Below, in pieces: positions 10,500-21,377 of a DNA stretch of 64,000 bases. Numbering within the stretch: position 1 is the first letter of the stretch; every line of letters starts with the position of its first letter. Below the pieces are notes generated by a model. That model saw only the letters and a program-made list of their open reading frames with translations, had not been told where the DNA came from and did no database searches. The stretch covers positions 30,815,555 to 30,879,554 of the forward strand of contig CM072527.1 in assembly GCA_036898135.1 (NCBI GenBank). The letters are read 5' to 3'. The DNA is from Oncomelania hupensis. Lineage: Eukaryota; Mollusca; Gastropoda; Littorinimorpha; Pomatiopsidae. A program made the translations under genes and the position numbers.

Positions 10500-11210
10500 C
10501 GGGGTGAAAATTGGTGAAGTTAAAACGCTAATGTTTCAACTATATTATGGACTAGTTTCGTGGATTTTGTTGACTTACTTAATTTTTTGTGAATTTTTTG
10601 TGAATTTTTGTTTCCTTCATACAGACAAAGGACGAGACGCTGAGCGGGAAAAATTAGTAGAAAATCATAGCAAGCGCGAAGTTTGTAGTCTGATAGTGTG
10701 GTGTTGGTAATTGCTCAGGAATTTGTATTAACAAGAGTTGTTGGGATACATTTGGTGATGTTTGCCCGTTATTGTTTCAAGTATATTGTAGAGAAGTGTC
10801 GTGGATTTAGCTGAGTTACTTTTTTTTTGGTGAATTAATTTTTCCTTTCCTAGACTTGCAGTGATTGCAAAATACACTAAATTTCAAGTACTTTGACGAA
10901 CTTGGATTATTCTGTGTTCGAGTTGGGATAGTCAATGTATTAGTGACTCTGTGTGTGTGGTTTTTTGTGTGAAGAAACTTTAATATGTGTTCTTCAAGTT
11001 GACGTGATCTTTGAAAACTATTCATTGCTGGGATTGTGTTTTTAGTGAGTTTTTGGACTGTGGTACGTTACTGGCAAATTGTGTGCAACAGGCGCCCAAT
11101 TATTTCCTTAGAGTTTACTGTGAGCCCACGCCCAGCTAGTTTTGTCTTTAATTCATGACTGTGGAAGATCTAGTTTATGTTGTGCACTGGAAAGTTTCAG
11201 TTAGCTTTTA
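10500..11210 (+). repeat. Dispersed repeat, possible LTR/leader with primer-site-like GGCGCCCAAT
   Basis: A related copy lies in reverse at 46205-46620. Shared blocks include TTTGGTGATGTTTGCC, ACGTTACTGGCAAATTGTGT, GCAACAGGCGCCCAATT and TTTTGTCTTTAATTCATG. GGCGCCCAAT right after a CAACA end resembles the LTR to primer-binding-site junction of a retroelement using a lysine-type tRNA primer, but the LTR start was not found. Within this copy, 10530-10620 and 10765-10860 repeat each other loosely (TTTCAA-TATATT ... GTCGTGGATTT). Confidence 0.5.
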
Positions 11211-12607
11211 ATTTATTGCATATATACGGAAGAAGTAGGAGGTATTACATATCACATTAAAATGGATAGTGGATCTCATATAGCTCATACCGAACAGTAT
11301 CACATAGATAAGAAACTCATTATGCAGATTGTGTGGAGAAAAATCATCAGAAAAGAAGGCAAAATAAATCTTCTCACTTGAACTGTAACGAAAAGTTACG
11401 GTTTCAAACTTGACAAAATAGCATCAGTCATCATTTTATTTAACGGCAGTACATGTATTGGCGGTAGTTTCACAAATGAGATAACAGAAAACTAATTGTA
11501 GGCGTTCCGTGACTAACAGACATTATCATGGGTTCATCAGCAACAACAGCCGGAGTTGTAGTACTACTAGCAATTCGCAATTAGCACCTTTTGCTTGTAG
11601 TGAGGTATGTGTGCATTATATAAATTCTCGTATTAGTAGTAATAGTAGATGGGGGTAGTAGTAGTGGTAATAGTTGTAGTGAATGTTGTAGCAGAAGTTG
11701 TTTGTCATAGTGAGGTATGGAATATGAAAATGGATAAAACATCTGTATCTGCATTCTGATGGAGAAATTCGCCTTATGTTTTGGAATGTCCTCAACCATG
11801 CTTACTGCACTGTCCTGTATCTATCAAAACAATTAGAAAACACAGACAACTGCATTTCTGAACTGCCTGACCTGGCTGGAACACTAGCTGCTTTGAATGA
11901 ATGTCAGTCGTCAACTGGCTTCAGGAAGTCTCTCAAGATATTTTCTTTAAAACGTTATGCTGAACTCGGTCCTACCTACCTGCATAATTATAGTAGCGTG
12001 TATACATTCGAACTTTTTAAACATATGATGGCCACTCTCTCGTTCCTTCTCAAGCGCAATGGATACCTGCACTAGCACTTCATCATCACCACCATCATCA
12101 CCACTATCGTAATTGTGAGTACTATTTATTTATTCACACAAACAAGACACGAGCAAAACACCTTCTCAGACACACTTTTTGTCTGTGTATTTGTTCGTAT
12201 TTTTCTCACATGCACATAAAATGCTAATGCATGATCGATTTTGCTTATTATTGGTCTTTGTCCTGCATGGATCGTGAAATGATTGTAAACTTTGTATGTG
12301 TTTTGTTTTCAATAGGCCTAATCAGTATTTCTTTAATTTCTTTATCATCTTTGTAGCGTTTGTGAATTCTGCATTATTGTATTTTATCCGTTTTCTGATT
12401 TATTCTACTTGTAACTTTATGTGTTTATCATGTTCAAGCGTGCCTTGTATCATCCGCAGGCTTGTTTTTGCTTCTTTAAAAAGAAAAAAGAAAAAGAAAA
12501 CTGCATGTGTGCCTGCTTGCAAGAGTTTACTTTTGTCTAGTTATTTGTCAAGGATTCTGAATTCATTTTGATTCCTATATAGTGGCTTGTGTATTATTTT
12601 TTCTGGC
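11211..12607. other. Intronic sequence; one unexplained ORF
   Basis: No recognised gene. A 99-codon plus-strand frame at 11776-12075 contains ELPDLAGTLAALNECQSSTG and FRKSLKIFSLKRYAELG, which is more protein-like than most spurious frames. I recognise no family, no splice context and no partner copy, so it is not called as a gene. Short CAT/CAC repeats occur near 12080. Confidence 0.35.
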
Positions 12608-12825
12608 CTTTCCCTACTTTTTCCATTGTTTCTCCATATCCCTCTTTCTTCCTTTCTCTCCCTCTCTTCATTCCGTTCCCTTCCTCTCCTTCCAACTTTC
12701 CTTCCCTCTCTTTCTTCCTTTCTCTCCCTTCCTCTCTCTCTTTCTTTATTCCCTTGTCTTCCCCTCTTTCTTCCTTTCTCTCCCTCTTTTTCTTTCTCTC
12801 CCCTCCCCTTCTTTTTCTTATCGTA
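12608..12825 (+). repeat. Pyrimidine-rich (CTTTCTCTCC) low-complexity tract
   Basis: About 220 bp of CT-rich sequence built from TTCCTTTCTCTCCC-type units. Three overlapping open frames here translate to Phe/Leu/Ser/Pro strings and are composition artefacts. Confidence 0.85.
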
Positions 12826-13879
12826 CTTGTAGCTAGCTAGGCCTCGCGCGCGGCATGCTTGCGAGAAAGCGATTTAGTTATATCCTATATGCGCGTGACT
12901 GTACTTTTGTGAAAGGAAGGCTCGCTATGCTGGGGACATTTCAACAGCGAATATATTTATAGCTGGGAACCTAGAAGCTGCCTCCGAGCTGCTGTGGATA
13001 TCCTAGGCCTAGGGCGGTCTCTAAACTAAGAGCACACATCCTTAGAAGTTGCCCTACACAGCACTGTTGCAGCAAAAATCCTCATAACTGTGGTAAAAGT
13101 ACTTTATTAACACAGCCTTGACAACAAACTGGTCATTCTTGCCCTTATTAAAGAACAAGACCTTGGGTGGTTCCAAACACAAAACACAACCCTTTTAAAC
13201 GGACCCTACACTTATCCTATGATAGTGGCAGTCACAGTCTATCCAATAGTCATCCTATCACAAAGAATAGCGATACCCACCTGGCTCTGCCACCGCCGCT
13301 TCCAGCCCACAGTTCAAGGCACAGAATTCTGTTCAGGCTCCTAATAGCTATCGAGCTATACGTATCCCACGTGAAAAACCTAAATTCAACTGATTCAAAC
13401 TTTGTGCACACCACTCTCAGAGATATGAAGCTGTACACTATATACATCTTGACTCAGCATATATTTAGCATTTGGACTTTGTATCTCTCCTAGTTTAGTG
13501 TCAAGGTCACTTCAAAGTACCCATATAAACATACTATAGACAGATAGTGACTTTACCCTTGATATGAGGTTTTTATTTACTCAACAGTTCTGAAATACAT
13601 TGAACAAACCGTTGTCTTATCTCGCTGTTCGCCCTTTAGATTTTCCTCTATTCTCATCGCCCTTGCAAAAATAGTATTCAACCACACTTTGTAGGATCAC
13701 GCCTATATTTTCCTGAGAGCAGCCTCGCATAAATATTTGAGTAGTGTCAGTGTGGAGAACACATTAAGGTGATCCTACTGTTGGTGCGCGTGGGGATATT
13801 TTTATTCCACTTTTGTCGACACCACTGTAGATTGAGTATGCATGCTAATCTCTGTTGTTAATCAATTTCTTACATTTCA
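12826..13879. other. Intronic sequence without recognised genes
   Basis: No coding frame supported. TCAAGGTCACTTCAAAGTAC at 13501 marks a fragment of the dispersed repeat also seen at 5872. The last bases, TTTCTTACATTTCAG (13865-13879), look like a splice acceptor directly in front of the gypsy RNase H frame. Confidence 0.5.
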
Positions 13880-15818
13880 GTTGGGATGAGCACGAACATG
13901 GCAAAGCACTTGAAGAAATCAAGAAGATGCTTTCGGAACTGCCAGTTCTGAGATACTTCAACCCAAAGGAAAAGACAACTTTGCAGTGTGATGCATCAGA
14001 GTTTGGGTTAGGAGCATGTTTGTTGGTGAGTGGACAGCCAGTTCATTTTGGATCCAGAGCACTCACACAAACAGAGAGGAACTATGCACAAATTGAAAAA
14101 AAGATGCTTGCAATAGTTTTCGGACTTGAACGTTTTGAGTGTTATGTCTTTGGCAGACATGTGGAGGTTGAAACGGATCACAAGCCTTTGATTCCGATCC
14201 ACCAGAAGAGTTTGTTGAGTGCGCCGAAGCATCTACAGCGAATGCTGTTGAGATGTCAGAAATTTGAATACACTGTTGTATTCAAGAAGGGCTCAGAAAT
14301 GCATTTGGCAGATGCATTGAGCAGGTCAGTACCAACCAGTTCAAAAAAAGGTAAACTAGAGAAAGAGGAAATTTTCTTGACAGATGTTAGAGGGAGATTG
14401 AAGACATTCAGATGTCATCCTACATTTCCGTATCAGAGAATACTTTGAAAGAGTTGCAGAAAGCTACGCAGCAAGATGAAGAATTGGCTGAGCTCATGAG
14501 AGTCATTGGGTCAGGGTGGCCAGAAGATAAAAGGGATCTGTCAGTCAGTTTAATGCCATACTTCCCATTCAGAGAAGAGTTGTCCATATAGAACGGTTTG
14601 GTTTTCAAGGCAGAACGAATCGTTGTGCCAGAAGCAGGAAAGATGAGGCAACATGTTATAGAGGTGTTGCACCAGTCCCACACAGGACTGCAAGGTTGCC
14701 TTCGCAGGGCAAGAGAAGTCGTTTATTGGCCAGGCATGTCCAAAGATATGGACAAGTTTTTGGCAGCCTGTGAGCCGTGTCGTACTTTCAAGAAAAGTCA
14801 GACTAAAGAACCGAGCATAAGTCATCCGATTCCAGAGTTGCCATGGCAGTATGTGGCAGTGGACTTGTTGGAATGCAGAGGAAATGACTATATTGTTGTT
14901 GTGGATTATTACTCGGATTTCTTTGAAGTCAATAAGTTGAGCAACAAGACAGGGGATGAGGTGATATACAAGATGAAAGCACACTTTGCACGGCACGATA
15001 TACCCGAGAGAGTGGTATCAGACAATGGGCCACCGTTCAATGGAAAAGAGTTCCAGAGATTTGCTCAGAGATGGGGCTTTGAGCATGTGACAAGTTCATC
15101 AGGTTATCCACAGTCAAATGGAAAAGCTGAGAATGCAGTCAAGCAGGTCAAAACTCTGATGATGAAATGCGCTAAGGATAGAAATGAGGATGCATATTTA
15201 GCTTTGCTAGAACTTCGGAATATTCCGTCAGAGAAAATGACTACCTCACCCGCCCAGAGATTGTTCGGTCGGAGGACAAGAACATTGTTGCCATCAGCAA
15301 AAAGTTTGTTGAAACCACAAACATGCACAGAGGTGAAAGAAAAATTGATCCGAAAAAATCACACACAGCAACAGTATTACAATAGAGGAACAGTTGAGTT
15401 AAGTACACTCAGACCAGGACAAACAGTCAGATTCAAAGCTCCCAGATCAAACAGATGGATCAGAGCAACAGTAGAGGATCAGACAGATGTTAGGTCATAC
15501 AAAATCAGAACAGAAGATGGAAAACTGTACAGAAGAAACAGAAAACAGCTCAGAAAGTCATTTGAAGAGCAGTTGATACAGCCTAGGTTCATACAGCCTA
15601 GAAGCAGAATGCAAAGTCAAAACATGCAGGCAGAAACAGAAAAGGGACAGATAAGCGTGAAAAATGAGCAAAGAGAGTCGGTCAGCAACAAGCTGAATGC
15701 TAGTGATAGAATAGAGACATACAGATATTGCAATATGCATGTGCCTATGAATGAAAGTTTGTCAAGCACAGGATCTTGCAGCCAGACACCCAAGAAAATT
15801 GTAGGCACAGGAACCTGA
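13880..15818 (+). pseudogene. Ty3/gypsy pol: RNase H plus integrase, broken
   Basis: The first frame (13880-14448) holds the RT connection and RNase H: LQCDASEFGLGACLL, PVHFGSRALTQTERNYAQIE, VETDHKPL and MHLADALSRS. A frame change near 14400 shifts the reading. A TAG near 14588 replaces what should be a sense codon between EELSI and NGLVFK. From 14598 the integrase is open: zinc-binding HQSHTG...CEPC, then the catalytic core with VDLL, SDNGPPF and the glutamate in NGKAENAVKQ, and a basic C-terminus with GRRTRTLLP and RPGQTVRFKA. Together this is a K02A2.6-like gypsy pol lacking the RT palm. The frameshift and stop make the copy non-functional as one protein. The left border coincides with an acceptor-like AG. 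Confidence 0.9.
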
Positions 15819-16053
15819 AGTGCTCCATGCACAGGCATAAACACAAGTGCAGATAGTCCAGAAGCACGAACACAGAGTAACACAGCACTTGATGCATAGA
15901 CACACACAAAAAGTGGTAGATTGGTTAGGAAACCGACTTACCTGAAAGATTACCTTCCCGGGTAAAATAATTTGGTTTTGATCTAACTGGCAGATGATTG
16001 CCAGATTTTCAGATACGCTCTAGGCCACTATAAATTACAGGTAGAAACTATGA
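15819..16053. other. Spacer between gypsy integrase and the unknown ORF pair
   Basis: No coding content. On the minus strand 15936-15944 reads CAGGTAAGT, a consensus splice donor about 110 bp downstream of the stop of the ORF at 16054. No LTR start was recognised here. Confidence 0.4.
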
Positions 16054-16827
16054 CTATGAAAATGAATAAGGAGGAAGGCCTGCAAGACCAGGAGGACCGG
16101 CAGGACCAACAGGACCCGAAGGACGGGAGTAAATGTTAACTGTATTTATTCTGAAGCACCAAGCTTTTTCTTCAAAGCATCTAGTTGCTCCTTCCGTCCC
16201 AATAGTCTCCTTTCTTCTATTAATTTTTTTTAAAATTTCTTCAATATTAACAGGTGCAGACCTAGATTTAGATTGTATGTCGTGCTTCAACTTTTTATAT
16301 TCTTCAAAATCTCGCTGGATAATTACAAACTCTGGGTCTGTAATCTGAGTGTCTTCTAGAGCTTTAGAAATTATAAAGTTCATGCTAGTAAATTTAGCTT
16401 TTGCCAGGCTAGAAATGAGGTAATGTTTTTCTAGTTTCTTAGATACTTTAGTATTAATTACACCTAGTAGAACTGACATCACTGAAGATAAACTGGCAGC
16501 AACCCTTAATCCAATACTAATTGGTATACCAATTCCAGTCACCAATAATCCCACGCTGATAGCAGCTTCCGCTGTATTAATAACATTTAGACCACTAGAC
16601 ACGTAATTTATTCCATTAAAAGCACCGGAATACCATCGTCTGCATCTAGAGTACTTTTGGATATCTGATTCAATTTGAGTCCTAACTTTTCTTATTTCTT
16701 CCAGCCTGAACGTTTGAACATTACTTACGTTAGTTAAGTCTAATGTTGGAGCGCTAGGCTGTATAATTGGTTGTATTGGTTGCATTGGTTCTTCTTCCAC
16801 TATAGCATGATACAATTTTGTCATCAT
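16054..16827 (-). CDS. Unknown 257-aa protein with helical/hydrophobic core and collagen-like tail
   Basis: Intact ORF starting at ATG. No family is assigned. Visible features: a proline/glutamine-rich N-terminus (residues about 10-30), a helical region, a hydrophobic glycine/alanine stretch around residues 78-122 (AEAAISVGLLVTGIGIPISI and RVAASLSSVMSVLLGV) that could be a membrane-active hairpin, a charged helix (LEKHYLISSLAKAKF...FIISKALEDTQITDPEF), and a short Gly-X-Y run (GPVGPAGPPGLAGLP) near the C-terminus. The layout reminds me of a family of uncharacterised proteins abundant in cnidarian and other invertebrate genomes, a recollection I cannot check. It lies 229 bp downstream of the ORF at 17056 on the same strand. 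Intactness among decayed repeats suggests a recent arrival or selection. It could be an accessory gene of a mobile or virus-like element. Confidence 0.7.
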   Translation of the reverse strand: MMTKLYHAIVEEEPMQPIQPIIQPSAPTLDLTNVSNVQTFRLEEIRKVRTQIESDIQKYSRCRRWYSGAFNGINYVSSGLNVINTAEAAISVGLLVTGIGIPISIGLRVAASLSSVMSVLLGVINTKVSKKLEKHYLISSLAKAKFTSMNFIISKALEDTQITDPEFVIIQRDFEEYKKLKHDIQSKSRSAPVNIEEILKKINRRKETIGTEGATRCFEEKAWCFRINTVNIYSRPSGPVGPAGPPGLAGLPPYSFS

Positions 16828-16872
16828 ATTTTAGTGTGAAAAAAGGGCTTTTTTATTAATTAACAATAATTA

Positions 16873-17055
16873 ACTTGATTTTAGTTTATTAGCAAAATAT
16901 TCTATTTGACTATCAGAAAATATCTGATCGCTGAAATAAAATGCTAACAGATCTACGTTGTCTAGGTTAATTTGCACTATTCTTTTAATAGGATTTATGA
17001 CAGGGACAAAAGTTATCTTGAGTGAGGAAGCAAATACAGAGTACTGATCTTCATT
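16873..17055 (-). pseudogene. 61-codon open frame continuing past the UAA of the upstream ORF
   Basis: Directly after the TAA stop of the 216-aa ORF, the same frame stays open for 61 codons to a second TAA at 16870-16872. It contains QYSVFASSLKITFVPVINPI and VDLLAFYFSDQIFSDSQIEY. The composition is protein-like and it has no ATG of its own. The simplest reading is one ancestral ORF of about 278 codons split by a nonsense change. Stop readthrough or a separate small gene that lost its start are alternatives. An out-of-frame ATG just after the stop gives only 13 codons. Confidence 0.5.
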
Positions 17056-17706
17056 TTATCTTTTCTTCATAAATACTGTAATTCGTCTGGGTTCCTCATC
17101 TAAATCGGTCCAACTTAGAGTCACGTGCGGAATTACATTAACATTTATCTGTGTAGGTTTGTGAGCAATTATGTCCAGTACTATCATAGCTGTACTACAT
17201 AGCTGTAAAGGAGGCTGCAGAACAACTCTAACATTTTTCCCGGCTGTATCATGCTTATATATAGTTTTTTTGTAGGCTTTGATTTCTATGTTTTCTCGAT
17301 TATTTTCATCCGGCACTAGACTAACTAACATAGGCCCAGCGTTAATAATTTTCTTAAATTTATTGTCTGGTCCCATAAAAGTGTAAGGGCTTTCGCACTT
17401 GAATTTAATAAGCCAATCTAATTCTGTGTCTGCAGGTGTTAAAGACCAGGTATTTTCTCGTTTAGTAATAGCATGCTTAAAATCAGGCTCTACTTTACCG
17501 GTATTAAAATCCTTTAGCTGATCGATAGATGGTTTTTCTGACAGCGGCACTGACAGTACTAGTATTCGTTTATAATATCCAGTTGGTGTAAATTCTAAAC
17601 CGTAAATAGACCCAACAACAGCATTCGCACCAAAGTCAATTGTGTCAGCTAGGTCTTTCAGTTCAATGGTAGGATAGGTTACTGGAATTATAGGACCATT
17701 CAACAT
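17056..17706 (-). CDS. Unknown 216-aa protein, partner of the ORF at 16054
   Basis: Intact ORF starting at ATG with no recognised domain. It reads as a soluble, beta-rich protein: repeated hydrophobic/polar alternation such as YKRILVLSVPLSE, VRVVLQPPLQLCSTAMIVLD and INVNVIPHVTLSWTDLDEE, with no signal peptide or obvious membrane span. The C-terminus ITVFMKKR is followed by TAA and then 61 further in-frame open codons. Upstream on the minus strand is AT-rich DNA with no clear promoter. The close same-strand spacing with 16054-16827 suggests the two belong to one element and may be expressed together. A capsid- or attachment-type role is conceivable from the beta-rich look, but that is speculation. 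Confidence 0.68.
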   Translation of the reverse strand: MLNGPIIPVTYPTIELKDLADTIDFGANAVVGSIYGLEFTPTGYYKRILVLSVPLSEKPSIDQLKDFNTGKVEPDFKHAITKRENTWSLTPADTELDWLIKFKCESPYTFMGPDNKFKKIINAGPMLVSLVPDENNRENIEIKAYKKTIYKHDTAGKNVRVVLQPPLQLCSTAMIVLDIIAHKPTQINVNVIPHVTLSWTDLDEEPRRITVFMKKR

Positions 17707-18631
17707 TGTATTTTTTAAAATGTATTAAAAGTAAACTTTATTTTATCTCAAGAATAATTGTAAGATCCTCAAAGTCTACATTTCATTGTTTTGATTAGTT
17801 ATTTTGAAGCAGAAACTATTATGATAGTCCTGACTTAAGTGGCATTTTTGAGGCAGAAATTTTAATGAAACTGGATCACAGTAAGATTCTCTCTGAGTTG
17901 AAATTATCCTTAGCAATGTACTAGGAGTTTCTTTACTAAGTTTTCCGACTAATATTCACAATTCTAAACATGGCAAAACTTCAAAAACATAATACAGCAA
18001 TAAAATCAATAAAGTGCGATGAAACAAAAGATAGATCAATTACCTTTTTGACAATGTCAGGCTGTGGTTATACTAGGTTGAACTGAATTTCACCCGTCCC
18101 TGCTTTAGTCTTCTGCTAGCAATCTTTCAGAGCGTGGCTCTGTCATGTGTGAGAGTGAGGCACAGAATGACTGCCTAGCCTTGCGGTCAGCAAACCCCAT
18201 GAAAACTAGCACTACAAGTGGTGCCTCTACCGGGTGTTTCTGGCCCTATGTCAGCTGAATGAGTTCATTGCCAAACTGAGCCAGCGTTAGTGTACACATG
18301 CTTAGCACATAACTGACTTGCATTGTCTGCTTGGCATCGACTTTAATTTACAAAGGCTACAGCAGGCTGAACTATTTAAGGCGAGAAGTCTTAGTGCAGG
18401 GTCTAAATAGCCTTCTGTGACAGGTGAATACATAAAACCACACCGCTATACTGCTGATGTTGACCATGACATTATGAAAATATTAGACAAAACTAAACAA
18501 TGTCTTGGAATTTATACAGCCAAACTAAACCAGTAGGATTATATTGCATGTTATGTATTAGATTCACTGCATAATGCACTGCATTCAGTGATAATTAAAC
18601 ATACAAATAAAAAAATGAAATTTCAACCTAC
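17707..18631. other. Intronic sequence without recognised genes
   Basis: No coding frame or known repeat recognised. The right end of the element carrying the two unknown ORFs should lie here if they are mobile, but I could not find convincing terminal repeats. Confidence 0.4.
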
Positions 18632-18762
18632 CTTGATCCAAAACTCTGCTCATAACACTCATCACAGATGCGAGATAAAACTCCCCGAACTTGACTTCTT
18701 TTTGTGGAACATGCTGCACAAACCACTCGACCACATCGACGGCAGTGATGACGACGATTGAA
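18632..18762 (-). CDS. ZFYVE26: ZFYVE26 exon: C-terminal three quarters of the FYVE finger
   Basis: Bounded by acceptor ATTTGCAG|TTCAAT and donor GATCAAG|GTAGGT on the minus strand. It reads FNRRHHCRRCGRVVCAACS, then TKRSQVRGVLSRICDECYEQ. This holds the PI3P-binding RRHHCR basic motif, six of the eight zinc cysteines (CRRC, CAAC, CDEC) and the RIC version of the RVC motif. The exon before it supplies WVPD and CMVC, so the FYVE finger is split by a 10.2-kb intron. The context FSM-FNRRHHCRRCGR is very close to vertebrate ZFYVE26. It is 131 nt, ending two bases into a serine codon finished by the exon at 7491. A different overlapping frame is open here but has no domain. Confidence 0.95.
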
Positions 18763-19850
18763 CTGCAAATAGTAAACGAATCATATTGATTGCCAAGTAA
18801 ATCAGCCAATTATTGCAATCAATAGAGAACGTTGATTAAAATCGTGTACAACCTTTCTTTTGTTTCTGTTCTCCTTCACTGCATCCTTCATCTTCTTCTT
18901 TCTTGCTTTCCATTTTCATATTTTCTCATGTCCAAGATGGGTTCATGTCAACTACACAAAATAATACACCCAGTATCTTCTTCCCAATACTCGGTCATCC
19001 AAAATTATAGTCAGTTGTCTGGGCATCAAACAATGTGCCCAAATGCTGAAAGTGGCAGGTGGAGTTATATACTGTATCGCCTAGCACCTAGAGCAGCTCT
19101 TGAGCTGGGAAAAACGTCATTTAAGAATGAATAAACAACTAAATATGGGCAAGCGTACGAAAGTGAGTCAACTAAATGTGACGTGTTCTTGAAAATCATT
19201 TTGAAGATATGAATTATTTATTTATTTAAATATGGTGCTTTTTATCCTTACTAACCTTCACCTATAATAGGAAACATGTGGAGTCCTTTACATGGTCACA
19301 ATTAATTAACTAAGTTTATGCTATGTACACAACATTTACACCGTCACACAATCAAATCAGGACAAAAATATTACTTCGAACAAAAATATACTCCTTTATT
19401 GCAACTGCATGATGATGTACTGACCTTTTTTTTTGTATCTATGCAACCAAAGGATGAGAAATGAATACACACTAAAAAATACTGGGCCAAAAAAAATTTA
19501 TCTGGACTTAACTCGACACTATACAGGATAAGCATCCATTACTGGTGAAGTACTATGATGTTGTATCAGGAAGAAATTTTTTGATCACACATTTTAATGT
19601 ATTTAGCAACATTTTATAAGCGAAATAATGTGATATTATCATAAGGTTTTAGGAATAGACCATGAATCATCATCTTCAGACTGTTAAAAAAAAATCATAA
19701 ATTATCCTGTTATAAATTAACAATAATTAAAAAATTGACAAGTTGACAAGTCAATGTGAAGCTAAATACCATTTACAATTAATCATTCAACTTGCAAGTC
19801 ATTATCTCTTTCCAAACCATAGTTTATAAGGGAGAAGGTCTATAACTGAA
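18763..19850. other. Intronic sequence without recognised genes
   Basis: AT-rich DNA. No coding frame, RNA gene or known repeat is supported. Confidence 0.45.
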
Positions 19851-21130
19851 CTCAACATTACACTGTGACAAACACAAAAACGGCTGTAACTAAAGCACAA
19901 GTTAGTGGTGATACACAAAACAACAACTGGCAAGTGTGCTTTCCCAATACACACACAACTGCTATGAACATTTTTGACGTAAAAAAATACGTGATGTGCT
20001 ATCCAAATGTATAGCTTCTTGTAGCCTACACCATTTTGATGTAAAAACTGGGTTATCATGCAAAAAAAACAACCACTACCTTCAGCCAAGACTAAAATTT
20101 AACAGGCTCCTGATGTTGATAGACCAAAGGCTAATTTCTTGCAAAAATGCAAAGAAATGTGCCACTTGTGATTATGTAAACAGACAAATTGTTGGCGTTT
20201 GAACATTCATGAACTCAACATTACACTGTGACGAGCTCAAAAAGCAGCTGATAACTAAAGCACTAGTGGCACAGGACACAAAACAATTGGCAAGTGTGCT
20301 TTTCTAATGCATACACAACTGTCATAGTAACACTTCAGAGTTAATATAATATAATGTGCTATCCCAAATTATATGTTCTGTACCCAACTTTAAATCATTC
20401 TGATGTGAAGGCAGGGTTATCAAGTCAGTAGAACACATATCGTCAGAAGAGTTTCAAATAAAACAGACTTGATGTTGATAGACCAATGAAGGGTATTTGC
20501 TTGTAAAAAAAAAAAAAAGGCAAATAACAATATTATTTGTGATTAAGAAAACAGCCAAACCATCAATGACTGTACTCAACATTCCTATTCTATCCTATCC
20601 CTTAACTCGAAAGTCATTGGGGCACCACAGATGATCATTTAACCAGCATACTCCATCTTTCTCTGTCCTCAGCAACCCTCATGTGTCAAGCCAGTCCATT
20701 CTTGAACAACATTACACTGTGACAAACTCAACAGCTTTTATAGAAGCTTAAATTGAACCTGCATACAGAAAAAAAACAACGTGAGCAAACATGATTTTTT
20801 GTTTTTAATCATATGTTTTTACTTAAGAGTAATTCTTAACTGATGCACTATTAAAATTCATAGTTAATTGCACACTACATTATTTTGAAGTGAATACTGG
20901 GCTAAATACAGAAACTTCAACAAGGTTACAAATTAAATGTGCTCCTGATGTTAATGGACAGATGAAGGTAACTATTTAGCAACACATTTTAATTAAACCA
21001 TTTATGAACATCGACAAGATTGGATGCTCAAAGCCAACTCAATCTCTTTGCAATAATATACTCTTGAGGTTTTTAATATTACTTGCAAGTGATTGCAATG
21101 CACTATGATCATACTTGTAAATAAATATCT
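19851..21130 (+). repeat. Three imperfect tandem units, period about 362 bp
   Basis: The block CTCAACATTACACTGTGAC begins units at 19851 and 20214, and a third starts at 20575. Each unit also contains TTGGCAAGTGTGCTTT-type, TTTTGATGT-type and CTGATGTTGATAGACCA blocks, increasingly diverged. The third unit is split by a short RTE insertion (20583-20706) and resumes with AACAACATTACACTGTGACA. No coding content; frames inside are spurious. Confidence 0.8.
20583..20706 (-). mobile_element. RTE 3'-end fragment inserted in the third tandem unit
   Basis: Carries the family tail (TATTCTATCCTATCCC on the plus strand) and the conserved GGGGCACCACAGATGATCAT block, with an internal deletion before CAAGCCAGTCCATTCTTG. 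The interrupted sequence CAACATT flanks both sides, consistent with a target duplication of about 6-7 bp. Confidence 0.8.
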
Positions 21131-21377
21131 TATGTTCAGACCTGCCTACCTACAATTCTTTAAATCAGTAGCAAAAGGTCCAGTTTTCAGTAGCAAAGCC
21201 AGGTTTTCAGTAGCATGCACAACCGTCGATGTAGGACGCCAAGACAAGTTAATTGTGTACTTAAAATATATATTTTAACATTGAAAACGTTTTGAGAAAG
21301 CACAAAATCAGTCTCTACCTGCCTCAGCACACATGATAAGAAATACAATACTTGGTGTTAAGGTTTACTGTTAACTT

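Noticed and set aside
11776..12075. 99-codon plus-strand ORF considered as a gene
   Set aside because: No recognised domain, no second copy and no splice context in the window; kept only as a remark.
12582..12840. Three overlapping open frames of about 80 codons
   Set aside because: They run through a CT-rich tract and translate to Phe/Leu/Ser/Pro strings in all three frames, which is a composition effect.
18585..18809. 74-codon minus frame (MADLLGNQYDSF...) over the FYVE exon
   Set aside because: It is the wrong frame; the correct frame between the splice sites gives the FYVE finger.
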